Shown here one piece after another: positions 17,700-27,146 of a stretch of 64,000 nt of DNA. Every line of letters begins with the position of its first letter. Position 1 is the first letter of the stretch. A model generated the notes under the pieces. That model was not told the DNA's origin, ran no database searches, and saw nothing but the letters and a program-made list of their open reading frames with translations. The position numbers were made by a program, and so were the translations under genes. Source of the stretch: Methylobacterium durans (GTDB lineage: Bacteria > Pseudomonadota > Alphaproteobacteria > Rhizobiales > Beijerinckiaceae); NCBI RefSeq assembly GCF_003173715.1, contig NZ_CP029550.1, positions 682,001 through 746,000 on the forward strand, given 5' to 3'.

Positions 17700-18357
17700 T
17701 CGAGAGGAGATGGCGCGACCACGCCCTCACCACGGCCTGCGGCCGAGATCGCACCGCTGCTGCCGCCTGAACCGGCCAAGCCCAAGGAGCGGTCGCCCTC
17801 GAACATCCGCCCGTGCGATGCTGACGGGCTTCCTGTTTCGGCTCACGCTCGGGCACGCCCTGGGAGTTGCTTCCGCGCGAGATGGGCTGCGGCTCAGGCA
17901 TGACGGGCTGGCGGAGACTGCGCAACTGGCGGAAACCTGGGGTGTGGGGCCGCCTGCAGCAGGCGCTGCCTGACCGCCGTGAAGGGCATCCCCCTCGCTC
18001 TGAAGCTGACGGGTGACCACGTGCACGACAGCCGGATGCTGGAGACGGTCGCGGATGTCGTCCCGCCGATCCGCCAGTGCTGAGAACGGCCGCGCGAACA
18101 CCCTGCCTGGCTGTACGCCGACAAGGCCCGCGATCACCGCCGCTGTCGTCGGGCTCTCACCCGCCGCCGCATCCAGCACCGCGTCGCCCGCTGCGGGATC
18201 GAGAGCAGTCAGGGTCTGGCCCGGCACAGGTGGATCGCAGAGCGGTCGCTGGTCTGGTTTGCCGAATTCGAGCGCCTCGCCATCCGCTACGAGCGGCGGC
18301 GCGATATCCCTCCCGCCTTCACGACACCGGCCGCAGCCCTCATCGCCTTCGTCTGAT
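17700..18357 (+). mobile_element. IS5-family transposase relic
   Basis: Pieces of an IS5-type transposase can be read in changing frames. They are EIAPLLPPEPAKPK near 17745, MTGWRRLRNWRKPGVWGRLQQAL near 17900-17965, VKGIPLALKLTGD near 17975, AWLYADKARDHRRCRRALTRRRI near 18110, and ARHRWIAERSLVWFAEFERLAIRYERR near 18220-18295. There are several frameshifts and stops and an internal deletion. The element is dead and old. Confidence 0.8.
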
Positions 18358-18537
18358 CGAATGGTAATTTTGTTACACATTCTGAGATGATTACAACTGG
18401 CTGAGATGATTACAACTGGAGAGCAGCCCTTGCGCGGGTAAACTGCTCGGCTTTGTGCTCTGACCGAGTTTCAGCCTTGTGAGAACAGCGTGAAGATTGG
18501 CTGTGCCGCCGATCGGGTCGATCGTCATGACGCGCTC

Positions 18538-18951
18538 TCACGCCTCGAACAGGCCATCGAACGACCGGAATCCTTTGATCTCGATCGGATTGCCGGATGG
18601 GTCGAGAAAGAACATCGTCCATTGCTCCCCCGGTTGACCTTCGAACCGCGCCATCGGCTTGAGGACGAATTGGAGATTCTTCGCATTCAGGCGCTCGGCC
18701 AAGGCTCGCCAGTCGTCGAGTTCCAGAGCAACGCCCAGATGAGGCATCGGAACCAGATGCTCGCCGACGTGACCGGTATTCTCGACCTTGAAGGGCTCAC
18801 CCAGGTGCAGCGAGATTTCATGGCCGAAAAAATCGAAATCGACCCACGTCGAAGCACTCCGGCCCTCGCGGCAGCCGAGGACGTCACCATAGAACTCACG
18901 CGCCTCGTCGAGATTGCGGACATTGTAGGCTAGGTGGAAAAAGCTGCGCAC
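18538..18951 (-). CDS. VOC-family (glyoxalase/dioxygenase fold) protein
   Basis: About 137 residues forming one VOC module. The opening FFHLAYNVRNLDEAREFYGDVLG is the first beta-alpha-beta unit, and WTMFFLDPSGNPIEIKGF is the closing strand with the usual metal-ligand Glu. The mid part (WVDFDFFGHEISLHL) supplies a His. GTG at 18951 is chosen because AAAGGA lies nine bases upstream; the open frame extends to 19011. The substrate is not predictable. Divergently transcribed from the SDR gene, with about 210 bp shared upstream. Confidence 0.85.
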   Translation of the reverse strand: MRSFFHLAYNVRNLDEAREFYGDVLGCREGRSASTWVDFDFFGHEISLHLGEPFKVENTGHVGEHLVPMPHLGVALELDDWRALAERLNAKNLQFVLKPMARFEGQPGEQWTMFFLDPSGNPIEIKGFRSFDGLFEA

Positions 18952-19159
18952 CGCGCCAATCCTTTCTCTTCCGTGTCGCTCATTGCGACCACCAGCCCTG
19001 TTGGCCGCCACAGAAGGGAAGAATGAACTGGTTCCGAGCGTATTTGAAGCTGGGGCTCGATCTGCGTTCGACGCGCGTTTGCGAGGGTGGGGCTCAGCGG
19101 CAGATCGCCGTACGCGCTTCCTTCATTCCCGACAGGTCGCCAACCGCAGGAAGGTCAGG

Positions 19160-19903
19160 ATGATGAGCGAATTGGCAGGTAAACGCGCCCTCGTGACGGG
19201 CGCCTCTCGCGGCATTGGTGCTGCCATCGCCTTGGCACTCACCGAGAAGGGCGCGGATGTCGCCGTCACCTACGAGCGCTCGGCCGAGCGCGCCGCCGAG
19301 GTCGTGCGCGCCATCGAAACGAAAGGCGGGCGAAGCTTCGCCATCCAGGCCGACAGCGCCGACGCGGCCGCCGTGAAGCGCTCGATCGAGGCCGCAATCG
19401 ACGGGCTCGGCGGCCTCGACATCCTCGTCAACAACGCCGGCATCGCTCGGGGCGGTCCGCTGGCGGACATGAGCCTCGCCGACATCGACGCCATCCTCGA
19501 CGTGAACGTCCGGTCTGTCGTGCTCGCCTCGCAGGCCGCCATCCCGCATCTGAAAGAGGGTGGTCGAATCATATCCATCGGCTCCTGCCTGGCCGAGCGC
19601 GTCGCGTCTCCGGGCATGACGGTCTACTCCATGTCGAAGTCCGCTCTGCTCGCCTTCACCCGCGGTCTGGCCCGCGAACTCGGGTCGCGCGGCATCACCG
19701 TGAACCTCGTTCATCCGGGGCCGACCGACACCGACATGAACCCGGCGACGGGCGATCAGGCGGAGGGCCAGCGCGCGACGATTGCGCTCGGCCATTACGG
19801 CAAGCCGGAGGACGTTGCCGCCGCGGTCGCTTTCCTGGCCAGTCCCGCCGCGGGGCAAATCACCGGTACCGGCATTGTGGTCGATGGCGGCGTGAATGCC
19901 TGA
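19160..19903 (+). CDS. SDR-family oxidoreductase (FabG-like)
   Basis: A 247-residue classical short-chain dehydrogenase. The cofactor motif is GASRGIG near residue 16, NNAG is present, and the catalytic Ser/Tyr/Lys appear as IGS..VYSMSKSAL. A basic residue after the second strand (YERS) hints at NADPH. C-terminal GQITGTGIVVDGGVNA is typical of FabG-like reductases. AGGAAGG precedes the tandem ATGs at 19160 and 19163. The substrate is unknown; the divergent VOC gene may share its regulation. Confidence 0.88.
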   Translation: MMSELAGKRALVTGASRGIGAAIALALTEKGADVAVTYERSAERAAEVVRAIETKGGRSFAIQADSADAAAVKRSIEAAIDGLGGLDILVNNAGIARGGPLADMSLADIDAILDVNVRSVVLASQAAIPHLKEGGRIISIGSCLAERVASPGMTVYSMSKSALLAFTRGLARELGSRGITVNLVHPGPTDTDMNPATGDQAEGQRATIALGHYGKPEDVAAAVAFLASPAAGQITGTGIVVDGGVNA

Positions 19904-19993
19904 GGGCGCAGGTGCCGCGAGCTGACCTGCCCATCTGGTCAGTGGAACGGAGCTTCAGCCGGTCGCACATGGAGCCTCAACCAGGAGGTCTTC

Positions 19994-20875
19994 ATGTCCG
20001 CTGCCGCCACGCCCTCCCTTCTCGTCGGCCTCTCCGCCGAACTCTCGGATCTCGTCGGCCGTGTTGCACCAAGCCTCGTCGCGGTCCGCTCGCCCCGCTC
20101 CCGGGCGAGCGGCTTCACATGGCAGCCCCATCTGATCGTCACCGCAGAGGAGGCGCTAGCCGACGATGGCGAGATCAGCGTCGACCTGCCTGACGGCTCG
20201 ACCGCGGCGGCAGCCATCGTCGGACGCGATCCCTCGACGGACATCGCGCTCCTGCGCGTCGAGGCCGCCCTTCAGCCGGCGACGCTGTCGGCGCCCGCCC
20301 TCGCAGCCGGCGGCCTCGTGGTTGCCGTTGGGAGCGCCCAGGGCCAGCCGCTCGCCGCGCTCGGTACGGTCGCGCAGTCTGGACCAGCTTGGCGGTCGCT
20401 GCGCGGCGGCAGCATCGATGCGCGGATCGAACTCGGCCTGACGCTGCGACGCGAAGCCGAAGGCGGTCTCGTCGTTGACGCAAACGGCCATGCCTTCGGG
20501 ATGGTGGTCTTCGGACCGAGTCGACGCGTGCTCGTCATACCGACCGGCACGATCGAGCGTGTCGCGGCCATGCTGCGGATCGATGGTCGGATCGCACGCG
20601 GCTATCTCGGTCTGGGCTTGCACCCGATTTCGTTGCCCGATGGCGGGACCGGTGTGATGATCATGAGCGTCGCCGCGGATGGTCCGGGCGCGGCGGCCGG
20701 CTTGCTGCAGGGCGACGTCATCACGGGCTGGAACGGAAGGTCGATCGAGACCCTCAGGGCCGTGCAGCAAGACCTTGGGTCCGACAGCATCGGCAGGACT
20801 GTCGCGCTGTCGCTGCGGCGTGCCGGAGCCGATCTGCAGGTAACGCTCACCGTCGCGGAGCGACCTTCACCGTGA
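19994..20875 (+). CDS. HtrA-like PDZ protein lacking the catalytic triad
   Basis: A 293-residue protein with a trypsin-like fold and a C-terminal PDZ domain (RIARGYLGLGLHPI..VAADGPGAAAGLLQGDVITGWNG). At the His position the sequence is IVTAEEAL (Glu53 in place of His), Asp83 (PSTDIALL) remains, and the GNSGG serine loop is replaced by EAEGGLVV. It cannot be a serine protease of the usual kind and may be an adaptor or regulator. No signal peptide is visible. It overlaps the LuxR stub by four bases (GTGA) and lies just before an active HtrA gene. Confidence 0.82.
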   Translation: MSAAATPSLLVGLSAELSDLVGRVAPSLVAVRSPRSRASGFTWQPHLIVTAEEALADDGEISVDLPDGSTAAAAIVGRDPSTDIALLRVEAALQPATLSAPALAAGGLVVAVGSAQGQPLAALGTVAQSGPAWRSLRGGSIDARIELGLTLRREAEGGLVVDANGHAFGMVVFGPSRRVLVIPTGTIERVAAMLRIDGRIARGYLGLGLHPISLPDGGTGVMIMSVAADGPGAAAGLLQGDVITGWNGRSIETLRAVQQDLGSDSIGRTVALSLRRAGADLQVTLTVAERPSP

Positions 20876-21249
20876 CCGGACCGGATCTGCCCCGTCCGAT
20901 CGTCGTCGCGCTCGCCGTGCCGGATCCAGCGCTGGCCGACCGCCTCGCTGCCCTGCTGGCGGATCTGCCGGGGCTGCGCCTTGCGGGCGCCGGTGAACAG
21001 GCCGACGTCTCTGTGGTCCCGGTCGAGCCAGAGGCCGGCCCGCGCCCGGGTGCTGAGCTCACGCCGCGAGAGCTGGAGGTGCTGGCGCTCCTGGCCGAAG
21101 GCGCCTCGAACAAAGCCATCGCGCGTCAGCTCTGCATCTCGGTGCACACGGCCAAGTTTCACGTCGGTGCTCTGCTCGACAAGCTCGACGCGGACGGGCG
21201 GACCGGAGCGGTCGCACATGCGGCCCGGCTCGGCGTCATTCATCTCTAG
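20872..21249 (+). CDS. LuxR-type DNA-binding protein, short
   Basis: A 125-residue protein with a C-terminal LuxR/NarL helix-turn-helix (LTPRELEVLALLAEGASNKAIARQL..SVHTAKFHVGALLDKL). The N-terminal 60 residues are too short for a full receiver domain and lack the phospho-acceptor Asp region; they look like the remains of one (PIVVALAVPDPALADRLAALLADLPGL). GTG start overlaps the preceding stop, so translation is coupled to the HtrA-like gene. The target may be this operon. Confidence 0.82.
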   Translation: MTGPDLPRPIVVALAVPDPALADRLAALLADLPGLRLAGAGEQADVSVVPVEPEAGPRPGAELTPRELEVLALLAEGASNKAIARQLCISVHTAKFHVGALLDKLDADGRTGAVAHAARLGVIHL

Positions 21250-21258
21250 GAACGGACC

Positions 21259-22161
21259 GTGCGGGTGGTGACGGACCAGCTTGCGGACCGCCGCCGATCC
21301 GAGCTCCCGCTCGATGCCTACTCGCGCGTTGTCGCGGAGGCTGCGGACCGCGTCGGCCCCGCCGAAATTCAGGTCGAGAACCGCGTTGGCCCGCGAGGCG
21401 GCTTCGGCTCGGGCATGATCCTGGCTGGCGATGGGCTCATCCTCACCAACAGCCACGTCGTCTCAGCGGCTCGCCGCGTCCGTATCACTCTCTCGGATGG
21501 CACCGAAGCCGAGGCTGAGGTCATCGGGGACGATCCCGATACGGATCTGGCGCTGCTGCGGGCGGGGCTGCCACCAGGCACCAAGGCGGCCTCCCTCGGC
21601 GATTCGAAGTCTTTGCGCCGCGGCCACCTCGTCGTTGCGATCGGCAATCCGCTCGGCTTCGAGTCCACCGTCACGGCCGGAGTCGTCTCGGCGCTCGGCC
21701 GCTCCCTTCGCGGACGCAACGGCCGACTGATCGATGACGTGATCCAGACGGATGCGGCGGTGAACCCTGGCAGTTCCGGCGGACCGCTCGTGTCTCCCTC
21801 CGGCGAAGTGGTTGGCGTCAACACAGCTATGGTCGGGCGTGCGCAGGGCCTGTGTTTTGCCGTCCCCAGCAACACGGCGCGGTTCGTGCTCGCGGCGTTT
21901 CTGCACCACGGTCGGGTGCGCCGAGCCCATCTCGGTATTGTGGCTCAGACCATCCCGCTGCCACGCAGCCTAGCGGTCGCGATTGGGGCGGAGCCTTGGG
22001 CCGTGCGGATCGGCGAAGTTGAACTGGGCGGCTCGGCTCCGGCCGGCGGGTTGCGCGCCGGCGACGTCATCGTGGGCCTGTACGGCCATGCCGTAGGCGG
22101 GGCCGACGTGCTCATCCGCCTGCTTGACGCCGAAACTTGGCCATTACAGCGCATCCGCTAA
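21259..22161 (+). CDS. HtrA/Deg-type serine protease, C-terminally cut
   Basis: A 300-residue protease with intact triad: His66 (LTNSHVV), Asp96 (DTDLALL) and Ser173 in NPGSSGGPL. A PDZ domain begins at about 220 (RRAHLGIVAQ..SAPAGGLRAGDVIVGLYGHAV) but stops after LIRLLDAE with an unrelated tail TWPLQRIR, so its last strands are missing. No signal peptide, so a cytoplasmic or peripheral role is likely. GTG start, ten bases after the LuxR-type gene, same operon. Confidence 0.85.
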   Translation: MRVVTDQLADRRRSELPLDAYSRVVAEAADRVGPAEIQVENRVGPRGGFGSGMILAGDGLILTNSHVVSAARRVRITLSDGTEAEAEVIGDDPDTDLALLRAGLPPGTKAASLGDSKSLRRGHLVVAIGNPLGFESTVTAGVVSALGRSLRGRNGRLIDDVIQTDAAVNPGSSGGPLVSPSGEVVGVNTAMVGRAQGLCFAVPSNTARFVLAAFLHHGRVRRAHLGIVAQTIPLPRSLAVAIGAEPWAVRIGEVELGGSAPAGGLRAGDVIVGLYGHAVGGADVLIRLLDAETWPLQRIR

Positions 22162-22279
22162 AGTTGGCCAAATACAGTCAAGCTGGGAATATCCGACTGA
22201 ATGGCCATGTGCGTCGCGACACAGATTTGCTCCGACAGTCGGTGCACACATCCCACCTACCGGGGGGTGGGAGGTGGTC

Positions 22280-22447
22280 ATGCAGATCATCAATCGCCTA
22301 CACATTGATAGCGCCGTCCTGGCGGGTCTCGCAGCAGCGCTTCTCCTCGTCATTGTCTCAGTCAGCGTTTCCGGAGCCAAAAGCCTATACGCCGCTGAGA
22401 ACCGCGAGATCGATCACGCCGTCCGGCATATCGGCATGACGCTGTGA
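22280..22447 (+). CDS. Small single-helix membrane protein, 55 aa
   Basis: ATG with GGGAGGTGG directly upstream. The product has one strong membrane segment (SAVLAGLAAALLLVIVSVSVSG) after a short polar start and a charged tail. No family known. It lies 119 bp after the protease operon. Confidence 0.55.
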   Translation: MQIINRLHIDSAVLAGLAAALLLVIVSVSVSGAKSLYAAENREIDHAVRHIGMTL

Positions 22448-22726
22448 CTGGATCTCCGAGGCTCAGGTCCGTGCTCCGCGGCTCCAAATCGCGATCACCT
22501 GCAGACCCGACGCTCGACCTTCCGCACCCGTACGGTCGGAAACCTCCCCGCTCATGCAAACCAGCATCATGGTAATGATGGTGCTGACCGGCGGTCGCGC
22601 CGAAGGCACCGGCTACGCGCGATCGCCTACTTGCGTTTGACCGAGCGCATCAACACGACGCTGCTCGTCACATAACGCTCGAACATCGGATGCTCAGCGC
22701 ATCCGCACTGGCGCGGAGCAACCTCC

Positions 22727-25700
22727 GTGAAGACGATCGACGAGTTCGACGAGCAACCGCTCGGGCCGAGCTTCGGCATCGAGGTCGTGCGCGAAGTTTG
22801 GGCGGTCGGCGACACGATCCGCGTCGAGAACGCGGCACTCCTCTTCCAAGGCCACTACGAGCGCGTGGGTGCCGATCTCGTGATCAGCGACGCGACGCAC
22901 CGGCTCCGCATCCACGATTACTTCACCGTGGAGAAGCGCCCGGCGCTCGTCGCGCCGAACGGTGCATCGCTGCGAGACGACGTGATTGTGGCCCTCAGCC
23001 GCTCGATCGCGACCGAGCTGCATGCTCAGAACGGGCAAAGCCCTGTCTCGGACGCCACGCCCATCATCGGACGCGTTCAGACCGTCACCGGCAGCGCCAC
23101 GATCGTCCGCAACGGCATCTCAGTGGACGCTCATGCGGGCGATCTCGTCTACAAGGGCGACATCGTCCAGACCGATCGCGCCTCCGCGCTCGCCATCGCA
23201 TTCCTCGATGGCACCCTGTTCAGTCTCTCCGCCAGCGCCCGGATGATCCTGAACGACATGGTCTACAAGGCCGATGGGGTCGCCAACTCCACCCTGTTCA
23301 ATCTCGTGCAGGGCTCGATCTCCTTCGTGGCCGGCCAGGTCGCCAAGACCGGAGACATGAAGGTCGGCACGCCCGTGGCGGTCATGGGCATCCGGGGCAC
23401 CGCGGTCCAGGTACAGATCGACGCCGACAATGGCGCCACGCGCTTCTCCTTGATGACAGAGCCCGACGGCCATACGGGACGCTTCGACGTCTACGATCGC
23501 GACGATTCGACCCGACTGCTCTTTACGGTCTCGGATTCCGGGCAGGCGTTCCTGGTGCAGCCGACCGGTCCGCAACAGGTCAAAATCGACCAGCTCGCAA
23601 AGACCCCCTTCGACCTTCAGACCGAGGCGGGCATCGTCCAAACGATCTTCAAGACACTGGCCGATGTGCCGCGCCTGCCAGTGCCCCAGGGACCGGCGAG
23701 GGGCGGCCCGGGATCCGGTACCGAGCCGAACATCCTGCAGCCTGACGCCGGCCCTCAAGAAGGACCTCGGCCGGGCGGTACCCCATCAGATCCGCGCGAG
23801 GTAGCGCCTACTGACAGGGCGCCGGATCGGGGCGACCGACCGGATGGCATCGTAATCCCGCATGCGGACAGGAATACCGAGCACCCGCAGGGCTCCGGCG
23901 AGGAGACCCCGCATCTCGTACTCGCATCACAGAACGTTGCCGTCCTGCAGGACAGCGCACTCGTTGCCGCGAACGCGGGACAGGGTGTGCTCGCCCCGTC
24001 TGCCGGCGCAGGCGCGCAAGGCCTTCGGATCGTGGCCGCTCGTGTGGGACCCGATACCGCCTCCGATGGTGTCGCGCTCGCCGATGGAACGGTCGTGCTC
24101 GCGGGGCGCTATGGCACGCTGATCCTTCATCAGGATGGAACCTATCTTTACCGTGCTGACCAAGCGGCGGCTCTCGCTGAGGGCCAGCACGGGACCGACA
24201 CTTTCAGTTTCCAAGTTCAGGACGACGCGGGCACCTCGGCCACAGCGACGCTCACGGTTGATGTGACCGGCGTGAACGACATGCCAGTGCTGGCGGCCAA
24301 CAATGCGGGGAGCCATGTCGCGACCGAGATCTCGGGCGTGCCAGCCGGCAGCAGCACGACGGCCGCCAGAACCACGCTCAGCTTCACTGACGTGGATCTC
24401 TCCGACACGCACACCGTGGCTTATGCGGCAGAGCCTGCGACTTGGTCGGGTGGCCCGGCGATCCCGGCTGAATTGATCTCCGCTTTGTCCCGCGCCCTGA
24501 CGCTAACCGAGAACGACGCGACCGGCACCGGCACCGGCTCGGTGACAGCCAGCTTCTCGCTCGCCGACAAGTGGACCGCCTTTCTGTCTGCAGGTGAGAC
24601 GCTGACGGCGACGTACACCGTCACCGTCACGGACAATCACGGGGCCGCCTCGACCCAGCCCGTCACTTTTACGATCGCCGGCGTGAACGACGTGCCCGTG
24701 CTGGCAGCCGACACCGCAGCAAGCCATGCCGGGACCGGCGTCGCTGGCAGCGGCACGCGAGCCGACGCAACGCTCGGCTTCACCGATGCGGATCTCAACG
24801 ATACGCACGCGATATCGGGCTCGTTAAACGCCGCGGTGTGGTCGGTGGGCTCCGCGGTTCTCGCCGACACGGTCTCGGCTCTTTCCCGCGCCCTGACGCT
24901 GACCGGGAGCGACGCGACCGGCACCGGCGCCGGCTCGGTGACCGCGAGCTTCGGGCTCGCCGACAAGCTGACCGCCTTTCTCGCCGAGGGTGAGACGTTG
25001 ACGGCGACGTACACCGTCACCGTCACGGACAATCACGGGGCCGCCTCGAGCCAGCCCGTTACCTTCGCAGTCGCCGGCGTGAACGATGCGCCGGTGCTGG
25101 CAGCCGATTCGGCGGGGAGCCACACCGTAACAAGGGTCACTGACGGAACCGGCTGCACCGCAATCGATCTGGTGAACGCGATGCTGGGCTTTGCGGACGC
25201 GGACCTTTCAGACACGCACACGGTGCAGCTGGGGTCGGCAGGCGCGATTTGGTCAGCAGGACCTCTGACCTGCTTGCCGGTCGCCGAAGCGAACGCTCTA
25301 ACCGACGCGCTCAACCACGCCTTGAGCTTCACGCTGACGGACTCGGTCGGTGCAGGCTCCGGCTCGGTGGACCTTACCTTTTCGGCCCCCGAGGAGGTCT
25401 TTGAATTTCTGGGAGCGTGCGACTCCCTGACGGTCACCTACGAGGTCACGGTCACGGACGATCATGGGGCCGCCTCGACCCAGCCCGTCACCTTCACGGT
25501 CGCCGGCTCGAATGAAGCTCTGCTGCGTCCGACCGCCAAGCCGGCGGGGGCAGCCAATGTGCTGCCGTCGGCCGACATGGCGCTGAGCGACGCGGCCCAT
25601 CAAACTGCGAATGGCAACGTGGCCACCGACGGGGCGGAGGTTGCGACGGCTGATCACAGGGTGCGCTCCGTTGGCGCTTCCGGACTGTCCGCGAATCCTG

Positions 25701-26320
25701 AGGAGACACTTCACTCCGACGACGCGGCCCCCCTCACGGCATCCGACTTAGGCGACGCCACGGACCCGCAGCCGAGCGGGGTAGTTTTGGACGCCGTCAG
25801 CCGCTCGATCGTCTTCAGCGCCTTAGCGCACGAGGAACCTGCGGTCGGACATGTGGCACACGACGCCTTCGGTTCAACGAGCTGCCCCACGGGGTCGGTC
25901 GAAGCTCACTTCGCACGGAGTGATGACGCGGTCGGCAAGGCGCCATCCGCTGGCGAATGCGGCCATGCCGTCGCGGCTCCAGCGAGCGACTGCATCATGC
26001 CGATGATCAGCGAAGCGGGCCATGCCACCTTTGTTTTCACAGACAGAGGCGCGCGGGCAGGACATATCCACGCGGTCGTGGACGTCGATGCTGCGCAAAA
26101 CGGGATTGGCTGTGCCCATTCGGGCGGCGCTCAGGGTGAGCCCATCGTCGTCGGCCTCGCGGCGGCGCCGCCCCACGATTACGATCTGTCGGCCGATGAG
26201 AGCATTGGCGCCACGATGATGCACCTCAATCCGAACGCCGCACTGCAGGGCTTCGTCAAGGCCAGCTGGCTCGACCACCTCGTGGACCAATGTCTGTCTG
26301 GCGTGGCTGACTTGGCTTGA
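22727..26320 (+). CDS. Large FecR-domain/VCBS-repeat surface protein
   Basis: A 1197-residue protein. Residues about 1-110 form an acidic N-terminal module. About 115-240 is a FecR-like domain (GSATIVRNGISVDAHAGDLVYKGD..KVGTPVAVMGIRGTAV). A Pro/Gly/Asp-rich linker runs to about 420, then a cadherin-like unit (VALADGTVVLAGRYGTLILHQDGTY..), three long VCBS-type repeats (about 515-926) and a unique C-terminal part with scattered Cys and His. There is no Sec signal, so type I-style secretion is likely, but no transporter genes are nearby and no RTX nonapeptides are seen. Probable adhesin or biofilm protein. Confidence 0.82.
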   Translation: MKTIDEFDEQPLGPSFGIEVVREVWAVGDTIRVENAALLFQGHYERVGADLVISDATHRLRIHDYFTVEKRPALVAPNGASLRDDVIVALSRSIATELHAQNGQSPVSDATPIIGRVQTVTGSATIVRNGISVDAHAGDLVYKGDIVQTDRASALAIAFLDGTLFSLSASARMILNDMVYKADGVANSTLFNLVQGSISFVAGQVAKTGDMKVGTPVAVMGIRGTAVQVQIDADNGATRFSLMTEPDGHTGRFDVYDRDDSTRLLFTVSDSGQAFLVQPTGPQQVKIDQLAKTPFDLQTEAGIVQTIFKTLADVPRLPVPQGPARGGPGSGTEPNILQPDAGPQEGPRPGGTPSDPREVAPTDRAPDRGDRPDGIVIPHADRNTEHPQGSGEETPHLVLASQNVAVLQDSALVAANAGQGVLAPSAGAGAQGLRIVAARVGPDTASDGVALADGTVVLAGRYGTLILHQDGTYLYRADQAAALAEGQHGTDTFSFQVQDDAGTSATATLTVDVTGVNDMPVLAANNAGSHVATEISGVPAGSSTTAARTTLSFTDVDLSDTHTVAYAAEPATWSGGPAIPAELISALSRALTLTENDATGTGTGSVTASFSLADKWTAFLSAGETLTATYTVTVTDNHGAASTQPVTFTIAGVNDVPVLAADTAASHAGTGVAGSGTRADATLGFTDADLNDTHAISGSLNAAVWSVGSAVLADTVSALSRALTLTGSDATGTGAGSVTASFGLADKLTAFLAEGETLTATYTVTVTDNHGAASSQPVTFAVAGVNDAPVLAADSAGSHTVTRVTDGTGCTAIDLVNAMLGFADADLSDTHTVQLGSAGAIWSAGPLTCLPVAEANALTDALNHALSFTLTDSVGAGSGSVDLTFSAPEEVFEFLGACDSLTVTYEVTVTDDHGAASTQPVTFTVAGSNEALLRPTAKPAGAANVLPSADMALSDAAHQTANGNVATDGAEVATADHRVRSVGASGLSANPEETLHSDDAAPLTASDLGDATDPQPSGVVLDAVSRSIVFSALAHEEPAVGHVAHDAFGSTSCPTGSVEAHFARSDDAVGKAPSAGECGHAVAAPASDCIMPMISEAGHATFVFTDRGARAGHIHAVVDVDAAQNGIGCAHSGGAQGEPIVVGLAAAPPHDYDLSADESIGATMMHLNPNAALQGFVKASWLDHLVDQCLSGVADLA
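24269..25505 (+). repeat. Three tandem VCBS coding repeats
   Basis: Three successive units of about 137, 133 and 142 codons, each opening with GVND(M/V/A)PVLAA and closing with TVTVTDNHGAAS(T/S)QPVTF or a close variant. The first two are most alike (SALSRALTLT..DATGTG.GSVTASF); the third is divergent and carries extra cysteines. They are internal coding duplications and invite recombination. Confidence 0.88.
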
Positions 26321-26732
26321 TCTGCCTGAAACGGCTCACCGACTCAGCCGGCACCGCCAAGCGTTGCAATGTGCGAGGTTGTCCTCGCCATCGCCCTTCG
26401 CGAGTACATGTCCGATGTCCTGACGGCTCGGAAAGGAGTGCCGTGGGACGAGCTTCCGAACCGCGAGGTGGACAGCGGACACGCTGACGTTCCAGACCCA
26501 TTTGAAGCATCGCGCACGAAGGCAGCCGCAGAGACGGCACAGGATGCTCTCGGCGTTCGAGAGGTGAAAACAAAAGCGCCGGTCGGCCAGATCAATCCGC
26601 ATCGTGTTCGCCTACCCAGGCCGGCCCTCCAGGCTTCGTTTTAGGCGAAGGCTGCCCTTGTAACTTCCGCATTGTGCTTCGTGAGTAAGGCTCCGCATCA
26701 TGGCTCAGGCATCCGCAGTGATGGAGCGCGCC
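26321..26732. other. Gene-free or doubtful stretch
   Basis: Frames on both strands are open here (for example an 88-codon minus frame at 26336-26602 with several Cys) but none has a clear ribosome site or family. I would not call a gene. Confidence 0.35.
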
Positions 26733-26948
26733 ATGAGTGTCTCCGAAACCCTCTTGAGTATCGTGGCCTTCCGCCTTGCGGTCCTGGTCGCGTTGGTCGC
26801 CACCGCCCAGGCGCTGCCGACCCGCTCGCACGACGCCGACCCTGTCCCGCGTGGGACCGGGGCTGTGACCCTGGCAGCGGCGTGCGTGCCCGCGGCCCAC
26901 AGCGTCGAGGACGATGTGCGCATCCACGACATGCTGAGGCACGACTGA
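26733..26948 (+). CDS. Possible small exported protein, 71 aa
   Basis: Begins with a plausible signal peptide (SETLLSIVAFRLAVLVALVATAQA) and continues with a short polar mature part (DVRIHDMLRHD). An upstream in-frame ATG at 26700 is possible. No family; called on the signal sequence only. Confidence 0.38.
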   Translation: MSVSETLLSIVAFRLAVLVALVATAQALPTRSHDADPVPRGTGAVTLAAACVPAAHSVEDDVRIHDMLRHD

Positions 26949-27146
26949 CGGCGCCCGCCCCGGTTATGAGAACCCAGCCGTTTTAACGATCTTGTTCAAG
27001 CGCGTGTTCGGCAGGTCGCCGTTGGCGCACCTGAGCTGCGCAGCAGACACGGAGGCGCCGCGACAAGCTAGACTCCGAGATTGTGCTCAGCTTGTTCGGC
27101 GTGCACACGGCGCTGAACCGACCGGACTCCGAATACCTCGATCTCC

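Noticed and set aside
24269..25505. Possible CRISPR or satellite repeats
   Set aside because: The repeats are about 400 bp each, in frame, and encode VCBS units; no short regular repeat-spacer pattern exists anywhere in the window.
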